64,000 nt of DNA from an uncultured Rhodospirillales bacterium (GTDB taxonomy: Bacteria; Pseudomonadota; Alphaproteobacteria; ATCC43930; CGMCC-115725), in assembly GCA_903828515.1 (NCBI GenBank), contig CAIKMD010000006.1, forward strand, positions 1,054,001-1,118,000. The letters are read 5' to 3'. The notes below the pieces were generated by a model, which worked only from the letters and a program-made list of their open reading frames with translations, did no database searches and was not told the origin of the DNA. Positions 22,927-31,692 of the stretch are shown here, piece by piece (position 1 is the stretch's first letter; the number at the start of each line of letters is the position of its first letter). The translations under genes were made by a program, and so were the position numbers.

Positions 22927-24468
22927 ATGGCCCCGGCCGACGGCGCGAGCGGTGCCGCCTTCACGCACCGCGAAATCCTGAGCATCCTCAGCGGCACGCT
23001 GATCGGCATGACGATGGCGTCGCTCGACTCCACGATTCTGACGACCGCGCTGCCGCGCATCGCGACCGACCTCGACGGGTTCCTGCACCTGTCGTGGGTG
23101 ATCACCGCCTATCTGCTGACCAGCACGACGACCGCGCCGATCTACGGCAAGCTCAGCGATCTCTACGGCCGGCGGCGTCTGCTACAATTCGCGATTCTGA
23201 TTTTCACCCTGTCGTCGGTCGCCTGCGGCCTGTCGCAGAACATGGGCGAGCTGATTGCCGCGCGCGCTTTTCAGGGCATCGGCGGCGGCGGGTTGTTCAG
23301 CCTCGGCCAGGCGGCGATCGCCGATGTCGTGTCGGCGCGCGAGCGCGGGCGGTATCAGGGCTATATCACCACGACCTGGGGTTTCGCCGCGATCGCGGGG
23401 CCCTTGGTCGGCGGGTTCTGCGTCGACTACCTGACCTGGCGCTGGGCGTTCTGGATCAACCTGCCGATCGGGATTTTCGCGTTCTTCCTCTGCGGCTGGG
23501 CGCTGCGGCGCATCCCGGTCAAATACGAACGCCGCCCGATCGACTATCTCGGCGTCGCGCTGATGATGCCGGGCGTTGTCGCGTGGATGCTGGTGACGGC
23601 CTGGGGCGGCACCGAATTCCCGTGGACGTCGCCGGTCATCGTCATCCTGACCGGTGTCGGCCTCATGTTCCTGCTGGCCTTCGCGCTTCAGGAGTGCCGC
23701 GCGCGCGAGGCGTTGCTGCCGCCGCGACTCTTCATCAATCCAATCGTGCGCGCCGTCCTGATTCTCCAGTTCCTCAGCGCCGCGACGCTGCTCAGTACCG
23801 CGATGATCCTGCCGGTGTTCCTGCAACTCGTGGCCGGATTTCAGGCCTCGGCTTCGGGCGGCTTCATGATCCCGCTGATCGGGACACAGATGATCAGTTC
23901 GATCGTCACCGGCCGGCGCATGCGCAAGAGCGGACGCTATAAGCTCTCGCCGCAGATCGGCTTCGCGGCCATCGCGTTCTCGTTCGTGCTTTTTGCAACG
24001 ATGCAGCCGACCACGCCGGCCTGGCTGATCGTGCTCTACTTCGGAATCAACGGCTGGGCGGTCGGCATGTGCATGTCGCCGCTGACCGTCGCCGGACAGA
24101 ACGCCGCCGATTTCCGCGATCTCGGCGCGGTCACCGGCACCAGTGGCTTCTTCCGCTCGCTCGGCGGCTCGTTCGGCGCGGCGCTGTTATGGTCGGTCCT
24201 CATTCTCGCCTTCGGGAATGCCCTGGCGGGATTGGCCCTGGGCTTCGGCCCCGAGGTTCTGCGCGGCGGTCCGGCCGCGATCGCGGCCTTGCCCGAGGCC
24301 GCGCGCAACGCGATCCTGCCGGCGCTCGATCACGCCTTCTCCGAAGCGTTCCTCGTCGCCGCGTTCATCGCGGCCCTTGGTTTCGTCGCGACCTGTTTCC
24401 TGAAAGAAATCCCGCTGCGCACGACGTCCAACCGCGCGCCGATGCCGGAAGAAGCGGGCACGAAGTAG
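22927..24468 (+). CDS. MFS drug exporter, DHA2/EmrB type (second paralog)
   Basis: This 513-residue, 14-span exporter is a close paralog of the gene at 21290. It shares FTHREILSILSG, LDSTILTTALPRIATDL, GKLSDLYGRRRLL and DYLTWRWAFWINLPIG. Substrate is unknown. The 98-base gap from the first copy contains a tandem repeat and a palindrome, so the two may be separately regulated. Its stop lies three bases from the stop of the convergent MFS gene. Confidence 0.9.
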   Translation: MAPADGASGAAFTHREILSILSGTLIGMTMASLDSTILTTALPRIATDLDGFLHLSWVITAYLLTSTTTAPIYGKLSDLYGRRRLLQFAILIFTLSSVACGLSQNMGELIAARAFQGIGGGGLFSLGQAAIADVVSARERGRYQGYITTTWGFAAIAGPLVGGFCVDYLTWRWAFWINLPIGIFAFFLCGWALRRIPVKYERRPIDYLGVALMMPGVVAWMLVTAWGGTEFPWTSPVIVILTGVGLMFLLAFALQECRAREALLPPRLFINPIVRAVLILQFLSAATLLSTAMILPVFLQLVAGFQASASGGFMIPLIGTQMISSIVTGRRMRKSGRYKLSPQIGFAAIAFSFVLFATMQPTTPAWLIVLYFGINGWAVGMCMSPLTVAGQNAADFRDLGAVTGTSGFFRSLGGSFGAALLWSVLILAFGNALAGLALGFGPEVLRGGPAAIAALPEAARNAILPALDHAFSEAFLVAAFIAALGFVATCFLKEIPLRTTSNRAPMPEEAGTK

Positions 24469-24471
24469 GGG

Positions 24472-25773
24472 TTACGCTTCAGCCCCGACCAGCGCGGGCC
24501 GTGCGGCCGAGGGTTTCGTGCGGCCGATGCGGGTCACCATGATCGCCGCGATGATGCACAGCGCCCCCGAGAACCAGAACGCGTCGGTGTAGTCGCCCGA
24601 GAGGGTGCGCAGGAGGCCGCTGCCATAGGCGGCGAAGGCCGAGCCGACCTGGTGCATGACGATGATCCAGCCATAGACCGTGCTCGATTGCTGCGCGCCG
24701 AAAGCGGCGGTGGTGAGCTTCAGGGTCGGCGGCACGGTCGCGATCCAGTCGAGCCCGTAGAACAGGCCGAACACCGCGAGGCCCCACGGCCCCGCCATGT
24801 CGAGTGCATAGGGCAGGAAGAACAGCGAGACGCCGCGCGAAGCGTAGTACCAGCACAGCAGGATGCGCGCGTCGATCCGGTCGGTCAGCCAGCCCGAAGC
24901 CGTGGTGCCGATCAGGTTGCACACGCCCATCGCGCCGAGGATCGACGCCGCGGTGGTTTCGGGAATGCCGTGATCGAGGCAGGCCGGAATGAAATGCGTG
25001 CCGATCAGGCCGAGGGTCGAGGCGCCGCAGACGAAGAAACTCCCCGACAGCAGCCAGAAATCCCGCCGCTGCGCAGCCATGCCGAGTGCGGCGAAGGCCG
25101 ACGAAAACAGATTGCTGCGCGGGCGGACCGGCACCGCGGGTGCGTCGGCCGGCGCGCCATAGGGTTTCAATCCCATGTCGCGTGGGTCGTCGCGCATGAA
25201 CAGCCAGACGATCGGAATGGCGGCCAGCAGGATCGCGCCCATCATCAGCACGGCGGACCGCCAGCCGAGATGTTCGACCAATCGCGCGAGGGTCGGCAGG
25301 AAGATCAATTGCCCGGTCGCGGTGCTGCCCGACAACAACCCCATGACGAGGCCGCGGCGCTCGACGAACCAGCGATTGGCGATCATCGCCGCCATCACCA
25401 TGGCCAGCGCGCCGGTCGAGAGGCCGATGAAGAGGCCGAGGATCGGCAGCAACTCCCAGACCTGGGTGATGAAGGGCAGCAGCCCCATCCCGATCGCCAT
25501 CATGCCGAGGCCATAGACGATCGTGCGCCGCAAGCCGAAGCGATCGATGAACCCGGCGGAGAACGGGCCGACCAGCCCGAAGATCATCAACTGCACGGCG
25601 ATGGCGAACGAGATCGAGGCGCGGCTCCAGCCGAATTCATCCTCGAGCGGCACGATCAGGATGGTCACCGACGAGCGCACCCCGGCCGCGACCAGAATCG
25701 AAACGAACGCGATCCCGACGACGATCCAGCCGTAATGGAGCTTTTGGCGCGGTGGCGCCGGTACGTCAGCCAT
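24472..25773 (-). CDS. MFS transporter (oxalate/formate or monocarboxylate type)
   Basis: From the ATG at 25773 this 433-residue protein has 12 predicted spans. HYGWIVVGIAFVSILVAAGV and VPLEDEFGWSRASISFAI near the start, with RFGLRRTIVYGLGMMAIG, are typical of the OFA/monocarboxylate-like MFS group. Substrate cannot be deduced. Longer starts at 25830 and 25800 exist but add residues without family character. Confidence 0.85.
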   Translation of the reverse strand: MADVPAPPRQKLHYGWIVVGIAFVSILVAAGVRSSVTILIVPLEDEFGWSRASISFAIAVQLMIFGLVGPFSAGFIDRFGLRRTIVYGLGMMAIGMGLLPFITQVWELLPILGLFIGLSTGALAMVMAAMIANRWFVERRGLVMGLLSGSTATGQLIFLPTLARLVEHLGWRSAVLMMGAILLAAIPIVWLFMRDDPRDMGLKPYGAPADAPAVPVRPRSNLFSSAFAALGMAAQRRDFWLLSGSFFVCGASTLGLIGTHFIPACLDHGIPETTAASILGAMGVCNLIGTTASGWLTDRIDARILLCWYYASRGVSLFFLPYALDMAGPWGLAVFGLFYGLDWIATVPPTLKLTTAAFGAQQSSTVYGWIIVMHQVGSAFAAYGSGLLRTLSGDYTDAFWFSGALCIIAAIMVTRIGRTKPSAARPALVGAEA

Positions 25774-25906
25774 GTGATGCCCGATCCTGCCCTTGCATCG
25801 CATTGTTGCAGGAAACGGCTCCCGCACCAAGCGGCGCGGTCTGCATGGCTGGAATGTGAGTGCGGCGACCTACCGAGGAAAAACCACCAGCAGCGAGGAG
25901 TGCCCG

Positions 25907-26764
25907 ATGGAAGGCGTTTCGGTCTTTCGACTTTCTGACCGCGACAGAATGGATAGTACGTCGCTACGCGGCATTTCCTGCGACGAAGACGGGGTATTTC
26001 TTGCCGGCGATATTCCGATCATATCGCCTGTCGACGGCGGAAAAGGCGCCCGTGTCTATCGGGTGCGGTATTTCGGTGAGATCAATTTTCTTTTATCGGC
26101 GGCGCTTGGCCATGGTGTCGATCTGTCCGATCGAACAAGCCAGCTTCATTTGGTTGCGCGGTATATGACTGAGGGCAAATGGACGCTGGCGAAAATTGCG
26201 GCCGTGCAGCTTCGATGGCCGGATTTGCCGGACGATATCGCGGTTAAACGACTGCGATCGGCGCAGGCCATTTTGGCGGGAATCGACGAAGCGTGTGATT
26301 GTGGCTGCAATTCGCGCCGTCGAGAGACTGGGAAGCGCGACGTCTCCAATGAGCCTCGCGTTCCAGCGGGGCAGGCCGGAGGAGGTGAATGGGAATCCTC
26401 GAATGGCGGCAATATGCCAACTTCGACAAAGAATCCGTATCTGATTCCCGTGCAAGCGATCCCAATGCCCATTCCAATTCCGGCTCCTTTCGAATTTCCT
26501 TTGCCGCCGACCGAAATTTCCCCTTTTCTCGATATTCCGAACACAAACTTACTAAGACCCCCGCTGGTCAATCCGTATCCGAGAAAAAAGAAATGCGCGA
26601 CCGAATGGGATAAAGCTTATGATTTTTGCGAAGATAAAGAGGCGAACGGTCAACTCGGGCCTGACGCGAGTGGGTCAGGCTGGGGTGGATTTGGGCAAGA
26701 TTTCGAAAGCTGCGTTCTGGGCCAAGTTTCCGAAGAATGCGGAGGAAGAGGCACAAAGGCATAA
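25907..26764 (+). CDS. Toxin-like protein with PAG...GGE linker and Cys-rich C-terminus
   Basis: From the ATG at 25907 (GAGGAG upstream) this encodes 285 residues in three parts. An N-terminal module (1-130) contains LHLVARYMTEGKWTLAKIAA, like the module in the phage-borne toxin at 9107. A linker follows, with PRVPAGQAGGGEW (150-162). A Pro-rich spacer (about 178-226, repeated Pro-Ile/Phe) leads to a small C-terminal domain (229-285) with Cys230, Cys241, Cys269 and Cys278 (CATEWDKAYDFCEDK, ESCVLGQVSEECGG). I do not know its activity. A TPR gene follows 24 bases later, as immunity genes do. GC content is below that of the flanks. Confidence 0.6.
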   Translation: MEGVSVFRLSDRDRMDSTSLRGISCDEDGVFLAGDIPIISPVDGGKGARVYRVRYFGEINFLLSAALGHGVDLSDRTSQLHLVARYMTEGKWTLAKIAAVQLRWPDLPDDIAVKRLRSAQAILAGIDEACDCGCNSRRRETGKRDVSNEPRVPAGQAGGGEWESSNGGNMPTSTKNPYLIPVQAIPMPIPIPAPFEFPLPPTEISPFLDIPNTNLLRPPLVNPYPRKKKCATEWDKAYDFCEDKEANGQLGPDASGSGWGGFGQDFESCVLGQVSEECGGRGTKA

Positions 26765-26788
26765 AGCGACTCAATTGAGGTGACGACA

Positions 26789-27304
26789 ATGTTGAATATC
26801 ACGAGCGAATATCTCTCGCAGAATTTGAAGATTCTTCACACGGACCCAGAAAAATTTCGTGCGCTTGCGGAAGAACTTATTCGATCGAGTCCTCGTGAGC
26901 ACCATGGATATTACTATCGCCATAAAGCTTGGTGTCAGTTGGGTAAGAAGGATTTGGCTCTCGCCGACATCGACCAGGTGCTAAATCTGAAACAACATTG
27001 GGTTCTTTACGAAGCGAAGGGGAACGTTCTTCGTGATCTCGGTCGGTACCAAGAAGCAATCGAGTCTTATAATCAGGCGCAAGCGATGGACCCTGAGCGT
27101 TGGAGCGGAGGATTCGGGCGGTTGTTCCGTGCCGAATGTTACGCGCGGCTAGGGAATGAGACGGCGGCATTGGCGGATTGCGAGCACCTTCGCGATGAGC
27201 ATTGGACGCCGGGCCTGCTTGGCGCGCCCAGGGGTAACAAGGAAGAGGTGACGGCCGAGCTCCGCAGCCTTGCCGCGGAAGCGCGTGCGTCGTCGAAACC
27301 ATAA
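26789..27304 (+). CDS. TPR-repeat protein, probable immunity partner
   Basis: From the ATG at 26789 (GAGGTG upstream) this 171-residue protein has at least three tetratricopeptide units: YYYRHKAWCQLGKKDLALAD, VLYEAKGNVLRDLGRYQEAI and LFRAECYARLGNETAALAD. It has no signal peptide. TPR proteins commonly bind partner proteins. Adjacency to the toxin-like gene, shared strand and similarly low GC suggest an immunity or chaperone role. That is inference. Confidence 0.6.
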   Translation: MLNITSEYLSQNLKILHTDPEKFRALAEELIRSSPREHHGYYYRHKAWCQLGKKDLALADIDQVLNLKQHWVLYEAKGNVLRDLGRYQEAIESYNQAQAMDPERWSGGFGRLFRAECYARLGNETAALADCEHLRDEHWTPGLLGAPRGNKEEVTAELRSLAAEARASSKP

Positions 27305-27314
27305 GGCTCGCTCG

Positions 27315-28259
27315 GTGTTGCTCCGTCTTATCTCAGTCTTCGTCCTCTTCGCCGCATCCCCCGCCTTCGCGTGGGTCGACGAAGGTCATATGGCGGTGGC
27401 GGCGATTGCCTGGCGGCATCTCGATCCGGGCGCGAAGCAACGGGTCGCCACGCTGTTGCCGCTCAATCCCTCTTACGCGGCGTGGACCAGGGACGTGCCC
27501 GAAGCGGATCGCACCGAGACGGCGTTCATCCGCGCGGCAACCTGGCCGGACGAGATCAAGAAGGACGCGACCTATCAGGATGACGGGCCGCTCAACGGGT
27601 TCGAGGCGCCGCGCTCGGGGCCGGGCGCCGCGGCATCCCTGCGCAACATCGGCTACGCGGATCATCTGCGGCACAAATACTGGCATTTCCTCGACGTGCC
27701 GTTTTCGCGCGACCGGACGAAGCTGGTGCCGACACGTCCGCCCAATGCGCAGACCCAGATCGCAACGTTCCGCGCCGCGCTCAAATCGCCCAAGGTGTCG
27801 GACGATATCAAGTCCTACGACCTCGCCTGGCTCGAGCATCTGGTCGGCGACATCCATCAGCCGATGCATGCGATCACGCGCTTCACGCGCGACCTTCCCG
27901 ATGGCGATGCCGGTGGTGGTCTTGTCTCATTGTGCGCGACGCCGAACTGCCACGAGAACCTGCATCTCTTCTGGGACATGCTGATCGGCACCGGCGACAC
28001 GGTGGCCGCCGCGCAGGCCGATGCGACGGCGATTTCGCAGGGCCGCTTCGCGCCCGCGCCGAGCCCCGACGAGAAAACCTGGATCGCCGAAAGCACCGCG
28101 ATCGCCGAGGTTCAGGTTTATGCGCCGCCGATCGGGCCCGGCAAAGGACCCTATGTCATCGACGACGCCTATCGCGCCAATGCGCGCGTCGTCGCATACG
28201 ACCGGGTCTGGCTCGCGGGCAACCGCCTCGCGGAACTCATCAACGACGCGCTGAAATAG
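27315..28259 (+). CDS. Secreted S1/P1-type zinc nuclease
   Basis: With the GTG at 27315 the protein has 314 residues and a 19-residue signal peptide ending SPAFA. The mature chain then begins with Trp, a zinc ligand in S1/P1 nucleases (WVDEGHMAVAAIAW). Other zinc-site residues are visible: Asp in ATWPDEIKKD, His in KYWHFLDVP, LEHLVGDIHQPMHAI and NCHENLHLFWD. It degrades single-stranded DNA and RNA in the periplasm or outside. An upstream start near 27270 would overlap the TPR gene and give a poorer signal peptide. Confidence 0.85.
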   Translation: MLLRLISVFVLFAASPAFAWVDEGHMAVAAIAWRHLDPGAKQRVATLLPLNPSYAAWTRDVPEADRTETAFIRAATWPDEIKKDATYQDDGPLNGFEAPRSGPGAAASLRNIGYADHLRHKYWHFLDVPFSRDRTKLVPTRPPNAQTQIATFRAALKSPKVSDDIKSYDLAWLEHLVGDIHQPMHAITRFTRDLPDGDAGGGLVSLCATPNCHENLHLFWDMLIGTGDTVAAAQADATAISQGRFAPAPSPDEKTWIAESTAIAEVQVYAPPIGPGKGPYVIDDAYRANARVVAYDRVWLAGNRLAELINDALK

Positions 28260-28262
28260 CGG

Positions 28263-30821
28263 TCAGGTTCTCCGCTTGGTCCGCGCGGTCGGCACTGCTT
28301 CGAGCGGATTATCCGGCCAGTTGTGTTTCGGATAGCGACCGCGCATCTCGCCGCGAATCTGCGGATAGGAACCCGACCAGAACCGTTCGAGGTCGCGCGT
28401 CACCTGCAAGGGCCGTCCCGCCGGCGAGAGCAGATGAATGAGCAGCGGCACCTTGCCGCCGGCGATGGCGGGCGTCGTCGTCGCGCCGAACATTTCCTGC
28501 AACCGCACCGCCAGCACCGGAATCTCGCCGGCATCGTAGTCGATCGCGATGTGCGAACCGCTGGGCACGCCGATATGGGTCGGCGCTCTGGCATCGAGAT
28601 CGCGGCGCTGATGAAACGTGAGTGTGTCGGCAAGTGCCGCGGAGAGATCGATGTTTTGCAGATGCGCGCGGCGCACAATACGGGCGAGGCGCGGTCCAAG
28701 CCAATCTTCCAGATTTGCCATCAACGCGTCGTCCGACCAGTCGGGCCAGGTGTCTTTTGTTTCGCTTCGCACGTCAGGTGCTACGCCACCCTCGATACGG
28801 CGCAGAAATTCGACGCGGCGGCGCAGGCGCGCGGCTTCGTCTTTCCACGGCAGCGCTTCGATCCCGAGTGCGCGAATGCCGTCGATCATCGCAGCCGCGA
28901 TGCGTTCCGGTGCCGCATCGGGCAAGGCCTTGTCCTCGAGCATCAGCGCGCCGAGCATCGTGCGCCGCCGCGCCAATACCGCTTCGTCGACGCTCGACCA
29001 CTCGACGATGTCGGTAGTTTCGATCATGTCGGCGAAATCTTCCTCGATCTCGGCGCGGGTCAGCGGCGCGGCGAGAAACACGCGCGCGGTCTTGCGGTCG
29101 CCGTCGAGCTCGGCGATGGCAAGGAACTCTTCGCGCGCGAGCGCATCGCTTGGCGGCAATTCCGCGCCGCTGCCACCGGCCAGACGAAACTGTCCGGTCG
29201 CGCCCCGCGCCTGCGCCACGCGATCCGGATAGGCCTGTGCCAACACGCGGCCGGTGTCGCCGGGTTCGATGCGCTCGTCGCGGTCGATGCCGAGCGCACG
29301 TTCGATTGTCCTCATCCCCTGGCGCGCGCGTTCGATGCCGCCGCGATCGACGGTGAAATCGCCGCTGCGTCCGCGCTCGGTCATGAGTTCGACGCGCAGG
29401 CGCAGATCGGCGTCGCGCTTGCCCGGCGCGGTGCGGATCACGTCGCGCTCGGCCAACAGCGACGCGATGGCGGCGGCGAGGCGTCCTTCGCCGCGTCGCG
29501 TTGCTTTCAGCGCCATATGCGCGAGGCGGGGATGGAGCGGCAATGCCGCCATCGCCTTGCCGTCCGTCGTGATATGGCCCCCGGCATCGAGCGCGCCGAG
29601 CCGTGCCAATAATTCGCGCGCTTGCGACAGGGCGGCCGGCGGCGGCGGGTCGAGCCATGACAGGGCCGCTGGATCTTCATTGCCCCACGCGGCGAGGGTG
29701 AGCACCAGCGGCGCGAGATCGGCCTCGCGGATTTCCGGCGGCGCATAAGGTTGAAGCTGCAACTGCTCGGGCTCGGGCCAGAGCCGATAGGTGACGCCCG
29801 GTTCCAGCCGACCGGCGCGGCCGCTGCGCTGCTCGCTCGCGGCCTGCGATACACGGCTGGTGACCAGCCGCGTCATGCCGGTGCGCGGATCGAAACGCGG
29901 TCCGCGCGCGAGCCCGCCATCGATCACGACGCGAATGCCTTCGATGGTGAGGCTGGTTTCGGCGATCGAGGTGGCGAGCACGATCTTGCGCTTGCCCTTG
30001 GGCGCGGGCGCGATCGCCGCATCCTGCGCGCCGGCCGGCAGATCGCCATAGAGCGGCGCCACCATGACATCGGAGCCGAGACCGCCGAGCAGCCGCTCGA
30101 CCCGCCTTATCTCGGCGCCGCCGGGGAGGAAGACGAGGATGCTGCCGGTTTCCTCGTCGAGTGCGCGGAGGGTCGCCGATGCGACGCCGCGCTCGAAGCG
30201 TTCCGCTGGCGGCCGGTCGAGATAACGCCGTTCGACCGGAAAGCTCCGGCCGGCGCTGGTGACGCGCGGCGCCTCGATCATCGCCGCGACCCGTTCGCCA
30301 TCGAGCGTCGCGGACATGACGAGAAGCCGCAAATCCTCGCGCAGATAGCGTTTGGTTTCGAGCGTCAGCGCCAGGCCGAGATCGGCGTCGAGGCTGCGCT
30401 CGTGGAATTCGTCGAAGATGACGATGCCGATCCCGTCGAGCGCGGCATCCGATTGCAGCATGCGGGCGAGGATGCCTTCGGTGACGACTTCGACCCGCGT
30501 GGCGCGGCCGACTTTTGTTTCGAGCCTGGTGCGAAACCCGACCGTCTCGCCGGCTTCCTCGCCGACCATCGAGGCCATGCGACGGGCAGCAGCGCGCGCG
30601 GCCAGCCTCCGTGGCTCGAGCATCAGGATTTTCTTCGCCCCGAGCCAGGGTGCGTCGAGCAGCGCGAGCGGGACCAGCGTGGTTTTGCCGGCGCCCGGCG
30701 GCGCTTCGAGCACGGCGGCCCCGGCGCGATCGAGCGCGGTCTTGAGTTCGGGCAACACCGCGCCGATCGGCAGCGATGCCGCATAGCGGCCGAGATCGTG
30801 TGGCGGTTTGGCGGGGGGCAT
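28263..30821 (-). CDS. hrpB: ATP-dependent helicase HrpB
   Basis: This 852-residue DEAH-box helicase (start taken as ATG 30821) has Walker A APPGAGKTTLVPLAL, the DEFHERS box, SATLDGERV, SIAETSLTIEGIRVVIDGG and QRSGRAGR, then the HrpB-type C-terminal region (LHPRLAHMALKA... and PLQVTRDLERFWSGSYPQIR). HrpB is an RNA/DNA-dependent ATPase of uncertain cellular role, widespread in Proteobacteria. The ribosome site for this start is weak, and an in-frame ATG at 30851 is an alternative. The 3' end is four bases from the convergent nuclease. Confidence 0.93.
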   Translation of the reverse strand: MPPAKPPHDLGRYAASLPIGAVLPELKTALDRAGAAVLEAPPGAGKTTLVPLALLDAPWLGAKKILMLEPRRLAARAAARRMASMVGEEAGETVGFRTRLETKVGRATRVEVVTEGILARMLQSDAALDGIGIVIFDEFHERSLDADLGLALTLETKRYLREDLRLLVMSATLDGERVAAMIEAPRVTSAGRSFPVERRYLDRPPAERFERGVASATLRALDEETGSILVFLPGGAEIRRVERLLGGLGSDVMVAPLYGDLPAGAQDAAIAPAPKGKRKIVLATSIAETSLTIEGIRVVIDGGLARGPRFDPRTGMTRLVTSRVSQAASEQRSGRAGRLEPGVTYRLWPEPEQLQLQPYAPPEIREADLAPLVLTLAAWGNEDPAALSWLDPPPPAALSQARELLARLGALDAGGHITTDGKAMAALPLHPRLAHMALKATRRGEGRLAAAIASLLAERDVIRTAPGKRDADLRLRVELMTERGRSGDFTVDRGGIERARQGMRTIERALGIDRDERIEPGDTGRVLAQAYPDRVAQARGATGQFRLAGGSGAELPPSDALAREEFLAIAELDGDRKTARVFLAAPLTRAEIEEDFADMIETTDIVEWSSVDEAVLARRRTMLGALMLEDKALPDAAPERIAAAMIDGIRALGIEALPWKDEAARLRRRVEFLRRIEGGVAPDVRSETKDTWPDWSDDALMANLEDWLGPRLARIVRRAHLQNIDLSAALADTLTFHQRRDLDARAPTHIGVPSGSHIAIDYDAGEIPVLAVRLQEMFGATTTPAIAGGKVPLLIHLLSPAGRPLQVTRDLERFWSGSYPQIRGEMRGRYPKHNWPDNPLEAVPTARTKRRT

Positions 30822-30913
30822 GTGGGGGGATGCTATCGCCTCGCGCGCCATCCTTGAAGCGATTGCGCAACGAGGCCTATGCTCCGGGCCACGGCGAACC
30901 CCGGGAGGCGGCG

Positions 30914-31669
30914 ATGGGCGGTTGGCGTTGGGCGGCACGCGCGATCGTGGTGGCGGCGCTGATATCGGGTTCGCCCGTGCATGCCGCCGATCGCGTCGAT
31001 ATCGCGCTGGTGCTGGCGGCCGATGTATCGCGCAGCATCACCAACGACGAATTCCAGCTTCAGCGCCAGGGCTATGCTGCCGCGATCGCGAATCCCGACG
31101 TGGTGAAGGCGATCCAGGCCGGGACCAATCGCGCCATCGCGCTGACTTTCGTCGAATGGGCGGGGGGCGACGAACAGCAGGTGGTGGTCGATTGGCGGAT
31201 CATCCGCGATCTCGCCTCGGCGAAGGACTTCGCCGAGACGATGCTGGCCGCGCCGCGTGCCTTCTTCGGTCGCACCGGGATCGGTGCGGCGCTCGATTTT
31301 TCGGTGAAGCGCCTGAAGGAAAGCGGCGTCAAAGCCGAGCGCCAGATCATCGACGTTTCGGGCGACGGCACCAACAACGCGGGGCCGCCTTTGGCCGATT
31401 CACGCGCGGCGGCGCTCGCCGCGGGCGTTGTGATCAACGGCCTCGCGATCATCAACACGGGCGGCGAGAGTCTCTATGGCGGCGGTTTCTCGGGCCATAC
31501 CCAACCGACCGGCGGCCTGCCCAACTGGTATCGCGACAACGTCACCGGCGGACCGGGCTCGTTCCTGTTGGTGGTCAACGACTTCGAGGATTTCGGCGAC
31601 GCGATGACCAAGAAGCTGTTGAACGAGATCGCCGGAACGAAGCCCGCGAACGGATTGGCGTTGCGGTAG
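30914..31669 (+). CDS. DUF1194 (VWA-like) periplasmic protein
   Basis: This 251-residue protein starts at an ATG behind GGGAGGCG. A signal peptide (1-24, ending SPVHA) is followed by a von Willebrand A-like fold with the metal-site motif LAADVSRSITNDEF (DxSxS) and ERQIIDVSGDGTNNAG. This is the DUF1194 family, common in Alphaproteobacteria, of unknown function. It is divergent from hrpB; the two starts are about 90 bases apart. Confidence 0.85.
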   Translation: MGGWRWAARAIVVAALISGSPVHAADRVDIALVLAADVSRSITNDEFQLQRQGYAAAIANPDVVKAIQAGTNRAIALTFVEWAGGDEQQVVVDWRIIRDLASAKDFAETMLAAPRAFFGRTGIGAALDFSVKRLKESGVKAERQIIDVSGDGTNNAGPPLADSRAAALAAGVVINGLAIINTGGESLYGGGFSGHTQPTGGLPNWYRDNVTGGPGSFLLVVNDFEDFGDAMTKKLLNEIAGTKPANGLALR

Positions 31670-31692
31670 GGCGCTTCGGTCGAAGCGGGGCG

